A DNA stretch of 63,369 bases from an uncultured Verrucomicrobia subdivision 3 bacterium (GTDB lineage Bacteria; Verrucomicrobiota; Verrucomicrobiia; Limisphaerales; UBA11358): positions 1-63,369 of the forward strand of contig CAIRJF010000003.1 of NCBI GenBank assembly GCA_903878805.1, read 5' to 3'. This document shows positions 1-9,206 of this stretch, one piece after another; the stretch's first letter is position 1; every line of letters starts with the position of its first letter. The position numbers were made by a program, and so were the translations under genes. The notes beneath the pieces are model-generated. The model saw only the letters and a program-made list of their open reading frames with translations, was not told where the DNA came from and ran no database searches.

Positions 1-83
1 AGCCGTTCCAGAAATTCGTTGGTCGGTGTGGCAATCATCAGGCTGTCCAGCAATCCCATCTGTGCGTTGGTCGTCGTTTGCAT
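1..83 (-). CDS. N-terminal fragment of an unidentified gene cut by the window edge
   Basis: Reading leftward from an ATG at 83 the frame stays open to the window edge, giving about 27 residues (begins MQTTTNAQ). It is divergent from the amidohydrolase gene, whose start is 94 bp away. I recognise no family in so short a piece. There is only a weak purine stretch (AGAGAA) before the ATG, so this may be chance. Confidence 0.35.
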   Translation of the reverse strand, partial: MQTTTNAQMGLLDSLMIATPTNEFLER

Positions 84-176
84 GGTTCTCTGACGCATCA
101 TCAAATCATCCGTTCAAAAACGTTTTGCAGAGGTCTCAATTCACAGATTGCGTCCATTTTCTTCTATTGTCGCTGC

Positions 177-1289
177 ATGAAAGAAATCAAATTCAAACCA
201 GCAGCCAGCACCCGCCGCCGTCGTAAATTATTTTTAGCCAGTAGTCTCGTGATTGTTTTCGGCTGGGCGTGTCAGTCCTCGCAACCGTTTCGTCCGGTTG
301 AACCGATTCCGAGCGGCATCGTGGACATGCACTGCCATATCGCGGGTATTGGCGCAGGGGGCAGCGGTTGCTGGGTTTCGCCAAGGATGCGAAACAATTT
401 CCGGTTCAAAATTTATTTGCGCAGTTTTGGAGTTTCCGAAAAAGAACTTTTGGCGCACGGCGACAGTCTGGTCGGCGACCGCATTTCCGCTTCGCTCGCG
501 CAAAGTAAATATGTCAGCCAAGCCGTTTTGCTCGCGCTCGACGGCGTGGTGGATGCGCAGGGGAATCTCGACATCAATCGCAGTGAAGTTTATGTGCCGA
601 ACGAATTTGTCGCCGCCGTGTGCGCGCAGCACACGAATCTTTTGTTTGGCTGTTCGGTGAATCCGTATCGCCCCGATGCGCTGGCACAGTTGGAATGGGC
701 GAAGGCACACGGCGCAGTGCTGGTGAAATGGATACCGCCAGTTATGGCCATCAATCCAGACGATCCGAAACTAATTCCGTTTTACAAAAAGATGGTCGAA
801 TTGAATTTGCCTCTGCTGTCGCACACCGGCGAGGAACATTCCTTCTCGCGCTCCGCTGCAAATTACGGCGACCCGAAGAAGTTGCGCCTGCCGTTGAGTC
901 TGGGCGTGACCGTCGTGGCGGCGCACATTTCATCCTCGGCAAAATATGACGGCGAATGCGGCCCGGACCGGCTGGCGAAACTGATGCGCGAGTATCCGAA
1001 TCTGTTCACGGATATTTCCGCGCTGACGCAAATCAACAAGCCTGGTTATTTGAAAGAGGCGTTGACCAAACCGGAGTTTTCCGGTCGCTTGGTTTACGGG
1101 ACAGATTTTCCGCTCATCAACACCGCGCTGGTTTCGCCGTGGTATTCGTTTCACCTTTCGCTGCGGCAGAAGTGGGAAATCTGGCGGACAAAAAATCCGT
1201 GGGATCGCGACGTTTTGACGAAGCATTATCTGGGCGTGCCGACGGAAACTTTTGCGCGTTCGGCGCAAATGTTCGCAAAGGTGAATTGA
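177..1289 (+). CDS. Amidohydrolase-2 family metal-dependent hydrolase, lipoprotein
   Basis: A TIM-barrel metal hydrolase of the amidohydrolase-2 group, probably a decarboxylase or lactonase-like enzyme of unknown substrate. I chose the ATG at 177 because it places an Arg-rich n-region (RRRRK) and a hydrophobic core just before a lipobox-like WAC, which predicts a lipid-anchored exported protein of 370 aa; the longer frame from 78 adds nothing recognisable. The metal-binding HxH appears as DMHCH, followed by LSHTGEEHS, AAHISSS and YGTDFP, which are the usual barrel-strand metal and catalytic positions. It stands alone, with a terminator behind it. The family call is firm; substrate and localisation are inferred. 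Confidence 0.85.
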   Translation: MKEIKFKPAASTRRRRKLFLASSLVIVFGWACQSSQPFRPVEPIPSGIVDMHCHIAGIGAGGSGCWVSPRMRNNFRFKIYLRSFGVSEKELLAHGDSLVGDRISASLAQSKYVSQAVLLALDGVVDAQGNLDINRSEVYVPNEFVAAVCAQHTNLLFGCSVNPYRPDALAQLEWAKAHGAVLVKWIPPVMAINPDDPKLIPFYKKMVELNLPLLSHTGEEHSFSRSAANYGDPKKLRLPLSLGVTVVAAHISSSAKYDGECGPDRLAKLMREYPNLFTDISALTQINKPGYLKEALTKPEFSGRLVYGTDFPLINTALVSPWYSFHLSLRQKWEIWRTKNPWDRDVLTKHYLGVPTETFARSAQMFAKVN

Positions 1290-1340
1290 CACTTTCGCCG
1301 CATTTTCCTAGCTTCTTCCGGCAAAGACCCCGCCGCTTTG

Positions 1341-1369
1341 CCCCGGATTTTCGTCCGGGGATTTTTATT
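1341..1369 (+). terminator. Rho-independent terminator after the amidohydrolase
   Basis: Perfect 7-bp GC-rich stem CCCCGGA/TCCGGGG (1341-1347 with 1354-1360), 6-nt loop, followed by ATTTTTATT. It separates the amidohydrolase from purA. Confidence 0.75.
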
Positions 1370-1380
1370 GTCGGTGGTAG

Positions 1381-2691
<1,311 letters not shown>

Positions 2692-2738
2692 GACAAAATT
2701 GTTCGCAGATTGCCGGTGAGAGAGTTGACTTTTTATGG

Positions 2739-2766
2739 TTTCCGCCGCAAATTTTTTAGGCGGAAA
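2739..2766 (+). terminator. Hairpin downstream of purA, possible weak terminator
   Basis: 8-bp perfect stem TTTCCGCC/GGCGGAAA around a 12-nt loop that itself holds TTTTTT. There is no U-tract after the stem, so termination is uncertain. Confidence 0.3.
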
Positions 2767-2802
2767 TTGGAGCGCGGATGAACTCTAAATAAACATAATC
2801 CC

Positions 2803-3369
2803 ATGGCTCTCATAAAAAGCGTCACCGTCGGCGACCGTGTTATAGATTTATACAATTTTCACGGAGAGGTGGTGGAGGAAAAGAAATGGTCAACAACCCA
2901 AATATCGGGCGGCGGCAGCACTACGCAAGCCACCGGTTATGCCTCTAACGCCCCCATCACTTCGGCCACCACTACCCATGACCAATTTTTTGTCCGCAGT
3001 GATGACGGTCAGGAGATGGCGGTTGAAACAACGAATTCCGGACTAGCCTTGCGCAAAGGTCATCGCGTCACGGTGTTTTGGGGGATCGTCAAAGGAAATG
3101 AGCGCGGCCCGTTTGTCGCCATTTTAAACCACACCACTGGCGACCTGACCAAGATGGATTCTGCCATCTACAATCTGGCGGTTCCGGGAGCTTCAACACC
3201 CTTTCTTATCGGTATCGTTGTCGGCGTGTTTACCATTTGTTTTTATGGTTTGGGAATCATCATTATCCCCGTATTGCTCATCCAAAGATCAAAACAAAAA
3301 AAACGACTTCTTGGCACATTGCGTCCGGTGATTGATGAGGCTATTGCTGAGTGCCGGAACAAAAAGTGA
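2803..3369 (+). CDS. Hypothetical membrane-anchored protein
   Basis: 188 aa, family not recognised. Residues 1-125 are a soluble, Ser/Thr- and Gly-rich region (SGGGSTTQ, TTTHDQFFVRSDDG) with no signal peptide. Residues about 130-160 are strongly hydrophobic (one long or two short membrane spans), followed by a basic KQKKR and a short charged tail. This suggests a cytoplasmic domain tethered by a C-terminal anchor. It sits alone between purA and uppS. The coding call rests on normal codon use and an uninterrupted frame. Confidence 0.6.
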   Translation: MALIKSVTVGDRVIDLYNFHGEVVEEKKWSTTQISGGGSTTQATGYASNAPITSATTTHDQFFVRSDDGQEMAVETTNSGLALRKGHRVTVFWGIVKGNERGPFVAILNHTTGDLTKMDSAIYNLAVPGASTPFLIGIVVGVFTICFYGLGIIIIPVLLIQRSKQKKRLLGTLRPVIDEAIAECRNKK

Positions 3370-3461
3370 CGATTGATAATTCGCTGGATTTTTTATTGTC
3401 GCAGTCATGCCACTATGCCTTCGCCTTGCCACGATACGATGAGCCGCGTAGTCTGCGTTGA

Positions 3462-4199
3462 ATGAGTTCCACCCTGCCACATTTGAGCGCCGAAGCCGTC
3501 GCAAATCTCCCTCGCCACGTTGCGGTGATCATGGACGGCAACGGGCGTTGGGCCAAGTCGCGCCACCTGCCGCGCATCGAGGGCCACCGGCGCGGCGCGG
3601 ATTCGGCGCGCGAAATCATCCGCACCGCCGGCGAACTCGGCATCAAGTATCTCACGCTCTACGCGTTTTCGGCGGAGAATTGGAATCGCCCGAAAGATGA
3701 GGTGGATGCGCTGATGAAATATCTCGTCCACTACCTCAAGACTGAGACGAAGGACCTGAATAAAAATAATGTTCGCCTCGAAGTCATTGGACAGATTCAT
3801 CGTCTGCCAGACAACGTGCAGGAACATCTGGCGAAATCCATCGCTACGCTTTCCAAGAACAATGGTCTGACGCTCATCATGGCGTTGAGCTATGGCAGCC
3901 GCATCGAGATTGTGGACGCCGTGCGGCAGATTTCGGAGAAAGTGAAGGCGGGAAAACTTGAAACTGCCGACATCACGGAAAAAATCATCTCCGACCATCT
4001 GTGGACGCGCAACGTTCCCGATCCCGATTTGCTGATCCGCACCAGCGGCGAAATGCGTGTGAGCAATTTTCTCCTGTGGCAAATTTCTTACGCCGAGCTG
4101 GTCATCACGCCGACGCTGTGGCCGGATTTCAAGAAGCCGCAATTCTTCGCCGCGCTGGAAGAATACGCCAAGCGCCATCGGCGCTTTGGCGGCATCTGA
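3462..4199 (+). CDS. uppS: Isoprenyl transferase (undecaprenyl diphosphate synthase)
   Basis: Cis-prenyltransferase that builds the C55 lipid carrier for peptidoglycan and O-antigen units from FPP and IPP. Motifs in order: VIMDGNGRWA (catalytic Asp and diphosphate binding), the GHRRGAD helix, LYAFSAENWNRP, and near the C-terminus DLLIRTSGEMRVSNFLLWQISYAE, all diagnostic. 245 aa, complete. The pseudouridine synthase starts 6 bp after its stop, so the two are probably one transcript. The family usually has RLSNFLLWQ; here the Leu is Val (RVSNF), a mild change. Confidence 0.97.
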   Translation: MSSTLPHLSAEAVANLPRHVAVIMDGNGRWAKSRHLPRIEGHRRGADSAREIIRTAGELGIKYLTLYAFSAENWNRPKDEVDALMKYLVHYLKTETKDLNKNNVRLEVIGQIHRLPDNVQEHLAKSIATLSKNNGLTLIMALSYGSRIEIVDAVRQISEKVKAGKLETADITEKIISDHLWTRNVPDPDLLIRTSGEMRVSNFLLWQISYAELVITPTLWPDFKKPQFFAALEEYAKRHRRFGGI

Positions 4200-4205
4200 A
4201 GCTGC

Positions 4206-4922
4206 ATGAACCCGCTCTTCGCGGTCATTTACGAGGACGCCGATTTGCTCGTCGTCCACAAACCCGCCGACCTCGTCTGTCATCCGACCAAGGGCGACGA
4301 ATATTCCAGCCTCATCAGTCGCGCGCGGATTTATTTTAAAGCTGCCTCCGAGCCGCATCTGGTCAATCGTCTCGACCGCGAAACTTCTGGGTTGGTGGTC
4401 ATCGCCAAAAATGCCAGCGCGGCCCGCGAATTGGGAAAAATCTGGGAAACGCGCGCCATTCAAAAAGAATATCTCGCCATCGTCCACGGCCACGTCGCCG
4501 TGGAGCAGGGGATGATTGACGCGCCGCTTGGCAAAGATGAAACCAGCATGGTTGCCATCAAAGATTGCGTTCGTCCTGACGGAACAACGGCGCAGACGGA
4601 ATTTTTTGTGGGGAAAAGATTTTTGCGAAACGGTGCGAAGTTCACGTTGCTGCGATTGCTGCCGCGCACCGGACGCAAACATCAAATCCGCATTCATCTC
4701 CAGCACCTTGGTCATCCCATCGTCGGCGATAAAATTTACGGCGGTGATTCAGATTTATATCTCGCGCTCGTCGAAGGACGGTTGACGGAAGAACAGCGTG
4801 CGCGGCTTATTTTATCGTCGCACGCGCTGCACGCGGGACGACTGCAATTTCACTGGCGCGAACGTGACTGGGATTTTTCCACGCCGCCGGAACCCATGTT
4901 CACGGATTTTCTGAAGGAGTGA
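4206..4922 (+). CDS. RluA-family RNA pseudouridine synthase
   Basis: Isomerises uridine to pseudouridine in rRNA or tRNA. The catalytic motif is VNRLDRETSG (Asp is the nucleophile), preceded by the DLLVVHKPADLV strand and followed by RTGRKHQIRIHLQHLGHPIVGD, all hallmarks of the RluA/C/D group. 238 aa without an S4 domain, so nearer to RluA or TruC than RluC/D; the target position cannot be told from sequence. Its 3' end overlaps the convergent L7Ae-like gene by 23 bp. Confidence 0.9.
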   Translation: MNPLFAVIYEDADLLVVHKPADLVCHPTKGDEYSSLISRARIYFKAASEPHLVNRLDRETSGLVVIAKNASAARELGKIWETRAIQKEYLAIVHGHVAVEQGMIDAPLGKDETSMVAIKDCVRPDGTTAQTEFFVGKRFLRNGAKFTLLRLLPRTGRKHQIRIHLQHLGHPIVGDKIYGGDSDLYLALVEGRLTEEQRARLILSSHALHAGRLQFHWRERDWDFSTPPEPMFTDFLKE

Positions 4923-5325
4923 TCGGAATGACGGGAGCTTTCACTGTCTTGGGCTTGGGCGGCGTCGGTTTCACTTCAGGTTTATTGAGGCGAAACGATT
5001 TCAGTTCTGCGTAGATGGATTGCGCGAGGCCGGACTTGGTGAAGCCAATCGCCTTCGCGCCCTTGACCGCAAAAAACTTTTCAAAGTCCGCGCCGGTGAA
5101 ATGTTGCACCACCGGATAATAGGAAAAATCCTTCAATACTTCTTCGCGACTGGCTTCGGCGATGTCGGTGGTAATGAGAACAAAATGCAGCTTGCTCTTG
5201 TTCGCACGCAGCGTGTCGCGCCCCACCAGCAACCCGCGCGTCTTCACGACGAACGGGAAAAGTCGCTCGACATTTTTTGCCGGAACCACTGATTCCGCGG
5301 ATTCAATTGGCGCTTCTTCGCTCAT
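4900..5325 (-). CDS. L7Ae/YlxQ-like RNA-binding protein
   Basis: 141 aa. Residues about 20-115 match the L7Ae/L30e fold: RGLLVGRDTLRANKSK, then a strand LHFVLITTDIAE, then VVQHFT and GAKAIGFTKSGLA. Such proteins bind kink-turn RNA. The C-terminal 30 residues are a Pro/Lys-rich tail. The ATG overlaps the helicase stop as TGATG, so translation is probably coupled to the helicase, which fits a joint role in RNA or ribosome assembly (inference). The 3' end runs 23 bp into the convergent pseudouridine synthase gene. An in-frame GTG lies one codon upstream. Confidence 0.7.
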   Translation of the reverse strand: MSEEAPIESAESVVPAKNVERLFPFVVKTRGLLVGRDTLRANKSKLHFVLITTDIAEASREEVLKDFSYYPVVQHFTGADFEKFFAVKGAKAIGFTKSGLAQSIYAELKSFRLNKPEVKPTPPKPKTVKAPVIPITPSENP

Positions 5326-7340
5326 CACGCCAATTTCACTTTGACCTTCTGGCCTTTGATTTCCGAGCGGTTCAGCTTGGCGATGATGCTGTTCGCGTGT
5401 TCGCTCGCGACATCTACGAACGCATGGCGCTCGCGCACGTCCACCTTGCCGACGACTTTGCCGGGCAACCCGGTTTCGCCCGCGACGGAGTTCACAAAAT
5501 CAATCGGCGCGACGCCCTGTTCCGCGCCGAGGCTCATCCACAAACGCGTCTGGCCGACGGGCGTGCCGCGACTTTCTTTCGGCTTCGCGGCAACAGCGGC
5601 GACTTCAGCTTTTGGTTTGATGAATAATTTTGAGGCCGGCTTCGGTTCCGGAGTTTTCACCGACGCCAGAATTTCTTCGTCGGAATAAGTTTTTACTGAA
5701 TCAGCTTTTGCTTCTGCCGGACGGCTCGCGGGGACGCTCGCCCCACCAATCTCCGCAGGTGCAGCGACAGCTTTTGTCGGCGGCGGAATAATCGTTTTAG
5801 GAACTGACGCGACCGTGGTTTTCCACGGCGTCACTTTAGATTTCTTCGGATCAGCAAATTTGGGATCAGGACGCGGCGCGCGGTCGGCAAATCTGCTCGG
5901 ACGTTCGTCACGGCGATTGTCGAATTGCGGGCGGCGGTCATCGCGGTCACGGAAATTTCCTCGTTCGCCGCGATCATCGAAACGGCCCGGACGTTCTTCG
6001 CGCTGCGGAGGACGGTCGTATTCCTCGACCTTCGGCGCTGGCTTGGCGGCTTCACCGCTTTGCAGCAGATGAATCAACGCGGAAGTGATGTCAGAAGAAC
6101 TAAAGTTTTCCTCGATGAGCGTTTCAATCAGGCGATCATGCTTGGTGAATTCGCCACTCGTGAGCAACGCGCGTAGCTTGTCGGTGAAAACATTTTCGCG
6201 CGCCTCGGCGACTTCGTTTTCCGTCGGAATCTTACCGCGTTGAATCCGCATGTTCGTGAAGCGCTCGATGTTGCGGATCTGGAACAGTTCCCGGAACGGC
6301 ACGAGCGAAATCGCGCGGCCACTGCGACCCGCGCGACCCGTGCGGCCGATGCGGTGAACGTAATCTTCCGGGTCATACGGCAAATCGTAGTTGAAGACGA
6401 CCTGCACATCGTCCACATCAATTCCGCGTGCGGCGATGTCTGTGGCGACGAGAAATTCCAGACCCGACTTGCGGAACTTGTTCATTACGCGGTCGCGTTG
6501 CGCCTGCGTCATGTCGCCGTGCAAACGGTCGGCTTGATAACCGGCGGCTTCGAGATGATCTACGAGATCGTCCACCATGCGCTTGGTGTTGCAGAAAACA
6601 ATGCCGAGCTTGAGGTCGTAAATGTCAATCAGCCGCGTGAGCAAATCCATCTTGTAGCGGCGATCCACTTCGTAATAAACCTGATCCACCGTCGGCACCG
6701 TCATCGCCTTCTGTTCGATTTTGACGCTTTCCGGATTGTTGGAATATTTCTCGATGAGGTCGCGAATCGGGCGCGGCATCGTGGCGGAAAAGAACACCGT
6801 CTGGCGTTCCTTCGGCGCGTCCTTCAAAATCGTTTCGATGTCCTCGCGGAAACCCATGTTGAGCATCACGTCGGCCTCGTCAAGAATCACCATCTTGATC
6901 GTTTCCAGCCGCAACGTCCCGCGCCGCATATGATCCATCAGGCGACCCGGCGTGCCGATGACAATTTGCGCGCCTTGCTTGAGACCGAAGAACTGCCGCT
7001 CGTAAGATTGTCCGCCGTAAATCGGCAAACAATTTATACCGCGCTTGAAAAAAGCGAGCTTGTGAATTTCCTCGGAAACTTGAATCGCCAGTTCGCGCGT
7101 CGGGCAGAGAATCAAAATCTGCACGGCCTTCAAATTCGGATCCACTTTTTCCACGGCGGGCACGCCGAACGCGGCGGTCTTGCCGGAGCCGGTCATGGAC
7201 TGGCCGACGATGTCCTTGCCCGTCAGCAGCACGGGAATCGCCGCCGCCTGAATGGGCGAGGCCTGTTCGTAGCCGAGTTTGTCAATGGCCTTGAGCAGTT
7301 CCGGTGATAGCCCGAGTTCGGTAAATAATTTTGGCGTCAT
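5325..7340 (-). CDS. DEAD-box ATP-dependent RNA helicase with DbpA-like C-terminal domain
   Basis: 671 aa, cytosolic RNA unwinding. Motifs in order: Q motif (GYEQASPIQ), Walker A MTGSGKT, PTRELA, DEAD, SAT, then in the second RecA lobe TDIAARGIDV and HRIGRTGR. An Arg/Asp-rich linker (about residues 440-500) and a Pro/Lys-rich stretch lead to a final domain of about 75 aa resembling the DbpA RNA-binding domain (SLGAEQGVAPIDFVNSVAG). This is the CsdA/DeaD-like layout used in ribosome assembly and cold adaptation. The frame extends upstream to 7478, but those 46 residues resemble a trypsin-like protease, so I start at the ATG at 7340 (MTPKLF). Confidence 0.95.
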   Translation of the reverse strand: MTPKLFTELGLSPELLKAIDKLGYEQASPIQAAAIPVLLTGKDIVGQSMTGSGKTAAFGVPAVEKVDPNLKAVQILILCPTRELAIQVSEEIHKLAFFKRGINCLPIYGGQSYERQFFGLKQGAQIVIGTPGRLMDHMRRGTLRLETIKMVILDEADVMLNMGFREDIETILKDAPKERQTVFFSATMPRPIRDLIEKYSNNPESVKIEQKAMTVPTVDQVYYEVDRRYKMDLLTRLIDIYDLKLGIVFCNTKRMVDDLVDHLEAAGYQADRLHGDMTQAQRDRVMNKFRKSGLEFLVATDIAARGIDVDDVQVVFNYDLPYDPEDYVHRIGRTGRAGRSGRAISLVPFRELFQIRNIERFTNMRIQRGKIPTENEVAEARENVFTDKLRALLTSGEFTKHDRLIETLIEENFSSSDITSALIHLLQSGEAAKPAPKVEEYDRPPQREERPGRFDDRGERGNFRDRDDRRPQFDNRRDERPSRFADRAPRPDPKFADPKKSKVTPWKTTVASVPKTIIPPPTKAVAAPAEIGGASVPASRPAEAKADSVKTYSDEEILASVKTPEPKPASKLFIKPKAEVAAVAAKPKESRGTPVGQTRLWMSLGAEQGVAPIDFVNSVAGETGLPGKVVGKVDVRERHAFVDVASEHANSIIAKLNRSEIKGQKVKVKLA

Positions 7341-7409
7341 GAAATAAAATGTCTTTGCGACTGCGCTAATCATAGCAGGAACGCGCCTTCCGGCGAGCGT
7401 TAAATGGGG

Positions 7410-7487
7410 AAGCTGCTTCGCCGCATCCACTTTCACCACCGTCGCGTCAATCGAGCCTGCGCCGGTTAGCAAAAGCACTTTAATGAT
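7410..7487 (-). pseudogene. Remnant of a trypsin-like protease gene, paralogous to the one at 18.3-19.9 kb
   Basis: The in-frame extension upstream of the helicase reads KVLLLTGAGSIDATVVKVDA, against KVRLLTGAGLIDASVVKVDA in the intact Sel1-protease at 18327-19889, 17 of 20 residues identical. The nucleotide match is also close over about 70 bp, and both lie on the minus strand. Homology stops near 7487, at the edge of the AT-richer patch. It has no start codon of its own and is best read as debris. Confidence 0.5.
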
Positions 7488-7496
7488 GAAACAGAT

Positions 7497-8405
7497 TTAG
7501 AATTTTGGTGGTATAAAAATAGCCCAATCGCCATTGGTTTTAACAAAATCCCAATCGCTCCTAATTGTGATGTCTGGCACAACGCCAATTTGCTTGAATG
7601 CCGAGTCAATTTCTCCAAGACAGCTTGTGTCGTCGGGTGTTGGTGTAAGGACAACGCTCTGGCCATTTTCATCCACGCTTATCCGTATCCCCGACCACTG
7701 GACATTTCCTTGTTGTCCATAAATTACGATAAAAAACGGATTGTCTCTGTTTGTATATCCCGCCATGTAGGTGAGTGGATAATCCCATTCAGTAATTTTA
7801 CATTCTTCATCTTCATAGCCAGCTTCTTTAAGCATTTTCCACAACTGAAATGCGTAATTTCTTGTTTCAAAATCGAAATTCATAGTCCCTTTCAGCGTAA
7901 AAATCTTAATGGGCTTCTTGTGTGGGCGGCTCTTTAAGTATTTTATGAAATCATTGTTTTCTTCTGGTGTTATATGCCTGACCTGTTTTAGCAATTTCAT
8001 TTGCAATTCTACCACCTCTTTTTGCAACTCAAGATTTGTAGCTACAAGTTGTGCGTTGGTGATGCTAATTTGCGCAACGAGCACTTTTGAATCGCGAGCT
8101 TCTCTTGTGGCAGACGCCGCATTATTAGACGCGCTCGTCAAATCAGTGGTTAATTGATTGATTTTATCGTGCGCTTTTAATGAAGCTTTATATGTCGCGA
8201 TTATTTCAACGGAAAGCCCTAACACCACTAGCGCTATTGAAAAAAACTCTATTGCCAGCGTCCAGCAGGAATCTTTTTCCTCAGACGATTTACAACGATT
8301 TCTTTTTTTATATTTAGAATACCAATCCACACCTTCCAATGCGACTCCTGCCACAACAACCCATGCACCAAAAGTTGCGATATTTTCCAAAGAATCCTGT
8401 GACAT
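7497..8405 (-). CDS. Hypothetical membrane protein with coiled coil
   Basis: 302 aa, family not recognised. Two membrane spans (about residues 8-26 and 50-70) enclose a short basic loop with KKRNRCK. A coiled-coil stretch follows (about 78-140, rich in N, A, Q, E, L), then a soluble domain (about 150-302) with FKQIGVVPDITI and a WAIFIPP end. The base composition is clearly more AT-rich than the flanking housekeeping genes, and the position beside a protease-gene remnant suggests acquired DNA. It reads in the same direction as the next small gene. Confidence 0.7.
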   Translation of the reverse strand: MSQDSLENIATFGAWVVVAGVALEGVDWYSKYKKRNRCKSSEEKDSCWTLAIEFFSIALVVLGLSVEIIATYKASLKAHDKINQLTTDLTSASNNAASATREARDSKVLVAQISITNAQLVATNLELQKEVVELQMKLLKQVRHITPEENNDFIKYLKSRPHKKPIKIFTLKGTMNFDFETRNYAFQLWKMLKEAGYEDEECKITEWDYPLTYMAGYTNRDNPFFIVIYGQQGNVQWSGIRISVDENGQSVVLTPTPDDTSCLGEIDSAFKQIGVVPDITIRSDWDFVKTNGDWAIFIPPKF

Positions 8406-8441
8406 AAAGGTTTGGCTGTGTTTTAAAAAATAGCACGTTAG

Positions 8442-8864
8442 TTAGAACAGTGGTGTGCCGTAGATGTTCGGCGGTATTTCAAAACGAATTGTGCCGCTTT
8501 GACCAAAGTTCCTCGCCGGCAATTCAAGATGAAACCATTTCAAATTTGAAACTGGCTTCTGAAAAACTAAAATATCTGAAATATCCTGCCCCGGATAAAT
8601 CGTGTTTTCATCTTGTAGATAGGTGGGTGTTGAATCAAACGTGATTGCCTTGTAATAATTCCCAAAATTATCTGAAAGTGTTGCCTGCCCAGAGGAAAAT
8701 TCAAAGCCTCTGCTTCGCCAAGTGGTAAACTCGACTTTTTGAGTTTTACTCAAGTTGGAAATTCTTATTCTAACATGAAACAATTCAGCAGTCGGGGTGA
8801 CGCCCGATCCAATGCCGTTCGGCACGAAGTCAGGACTATTATACAGTCGCTCGACTTTTACCAA
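8442..8864 (-). CDS. Hypothetical beta-rich protein, possibly N-terminally truncated
   Basis: 140 aa with a TTG start preceded by GGAG at good spacing and an in-frame stop just upstream. The sequence alternates hydrophobic strands (ELFHVRIRISNL, LKWFHLELP, GTIRFEIPP) as in Ig-like DUF4352-type lipoproteins. Those normally carry an N-terminal signal or membrane segment that is missing here, so the gene may be a truncated copy. It lies 36 bp upstream of the coiled-coil gene on the same strand. Function unknown. Confidence 0.55.
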   Translation of the reverse strand: MVKVERLYNSPDFVPNGIGSGVTPTAELFHVRIRISNLSKTQKVEFTTWRSRGFEFSSGQATLSDNFGNYYKAITFDSTPTYLQDENTIYPGQDISDILVFQKPVSNLKWFHLELPARNFGQSGTIRFEIPPNIYGTPLF

Positions 8865-8924
8865 AACGTCTCCGCTTTAGCCAGAGAGGTATCAGGACTG
8901 CCTTTCCTGTCTCATTTTACCCAC

Positions 8925-9152
8925 TTAAAACGTCAAAACGGGTAAAAAACGCGTTTTTGCCACTTTTTGAGGTTTTCCCGCTATAACCGAAGCTTGGTTT
9001 GCTTCATCCCAAGCTTCGTTTGTGGCATCCCAAGCTTGGTTTATGACAACTGAAACTTGGTTTATGACGTCCGAAACGTCCCCTAAACCGACTCCCTTGA
9101 CAGATTTTATAATTTTAGTAAAAAAGTAAGCGAACCAACGAACCAACGGCAA
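8925..9152 (-). CDS. Tentative small ORF with AWDEANQ heptad repeats
   Basis: 75 aa from a TTG start with no clear ribosome site. Its middle reads NQAWDATNEAWDEANQA, a seven-residue repeat encoded by the 21-bp tandem repeat at 8991-9074. Heptad spacing with Ala/Trp would make an amphipathic helix. It could be a decayed upstream part of the small genes on this strand. In the 343-bp stretch 8865-9206 this and the repeat are all I can see. Confidence 0.22.
   Translation of the reverse strand: MPLVRWFAYFFTKIIKSVKGVGLGDVSDVINQVSVVINQAWDATNEAWDEANQASVIAGKPQKVAKTRFLPVLTF
8991..9074. repeat. Four imperfect 21-bp tandem repeats
   Basis: Four consecutive 21-bp units (starting at 8991, 9012, 9033 and 9054), each starting A(A/G)CTT(G/C)GTTT and ending in CCA or CGA/TGA. 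Unit length is a multiple of three, and on the minus strand it encodes a heptapeptide repeat. It lies in the gap between oppositely oriented genes. Confidence 0.7.
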
Positions 9153-9206
9153 AACCGGATGGCTTTGTCAGGTGGTTCAAAACAAGTAAAGGGAAAGGAA
9201 AACGGT

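Noticed and set aside
234-710. Long antisense ORF over the amidohydrolase gene
   Set aside because: No family resemblance, and it lies wholly inside a gene with clear motifs; a shadow caused by GC-rich codon use.
3405-4715. 436-codon minus-strand ORF across uppS and the pseudouridine synthase
   Set aside because: Both genes on the plus strand have full catalytic motifs; the antisense product has none.
6240-7307. 355-codon plus-strand ORF over the helicase
   Set aside because: Overlaps all conserved DEAD-box motifs on the other strand.
8985-9080. CRISPR-like array
   Set aside because: Units are contiguous 21-bp tandem copies without spacers.
9103-9130. Promoter TTGACA with TATAAT near 9108-9124
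   Set aside because: The two hexamers are only about 6 bp apart, too close to act as a -35/-10 pair.
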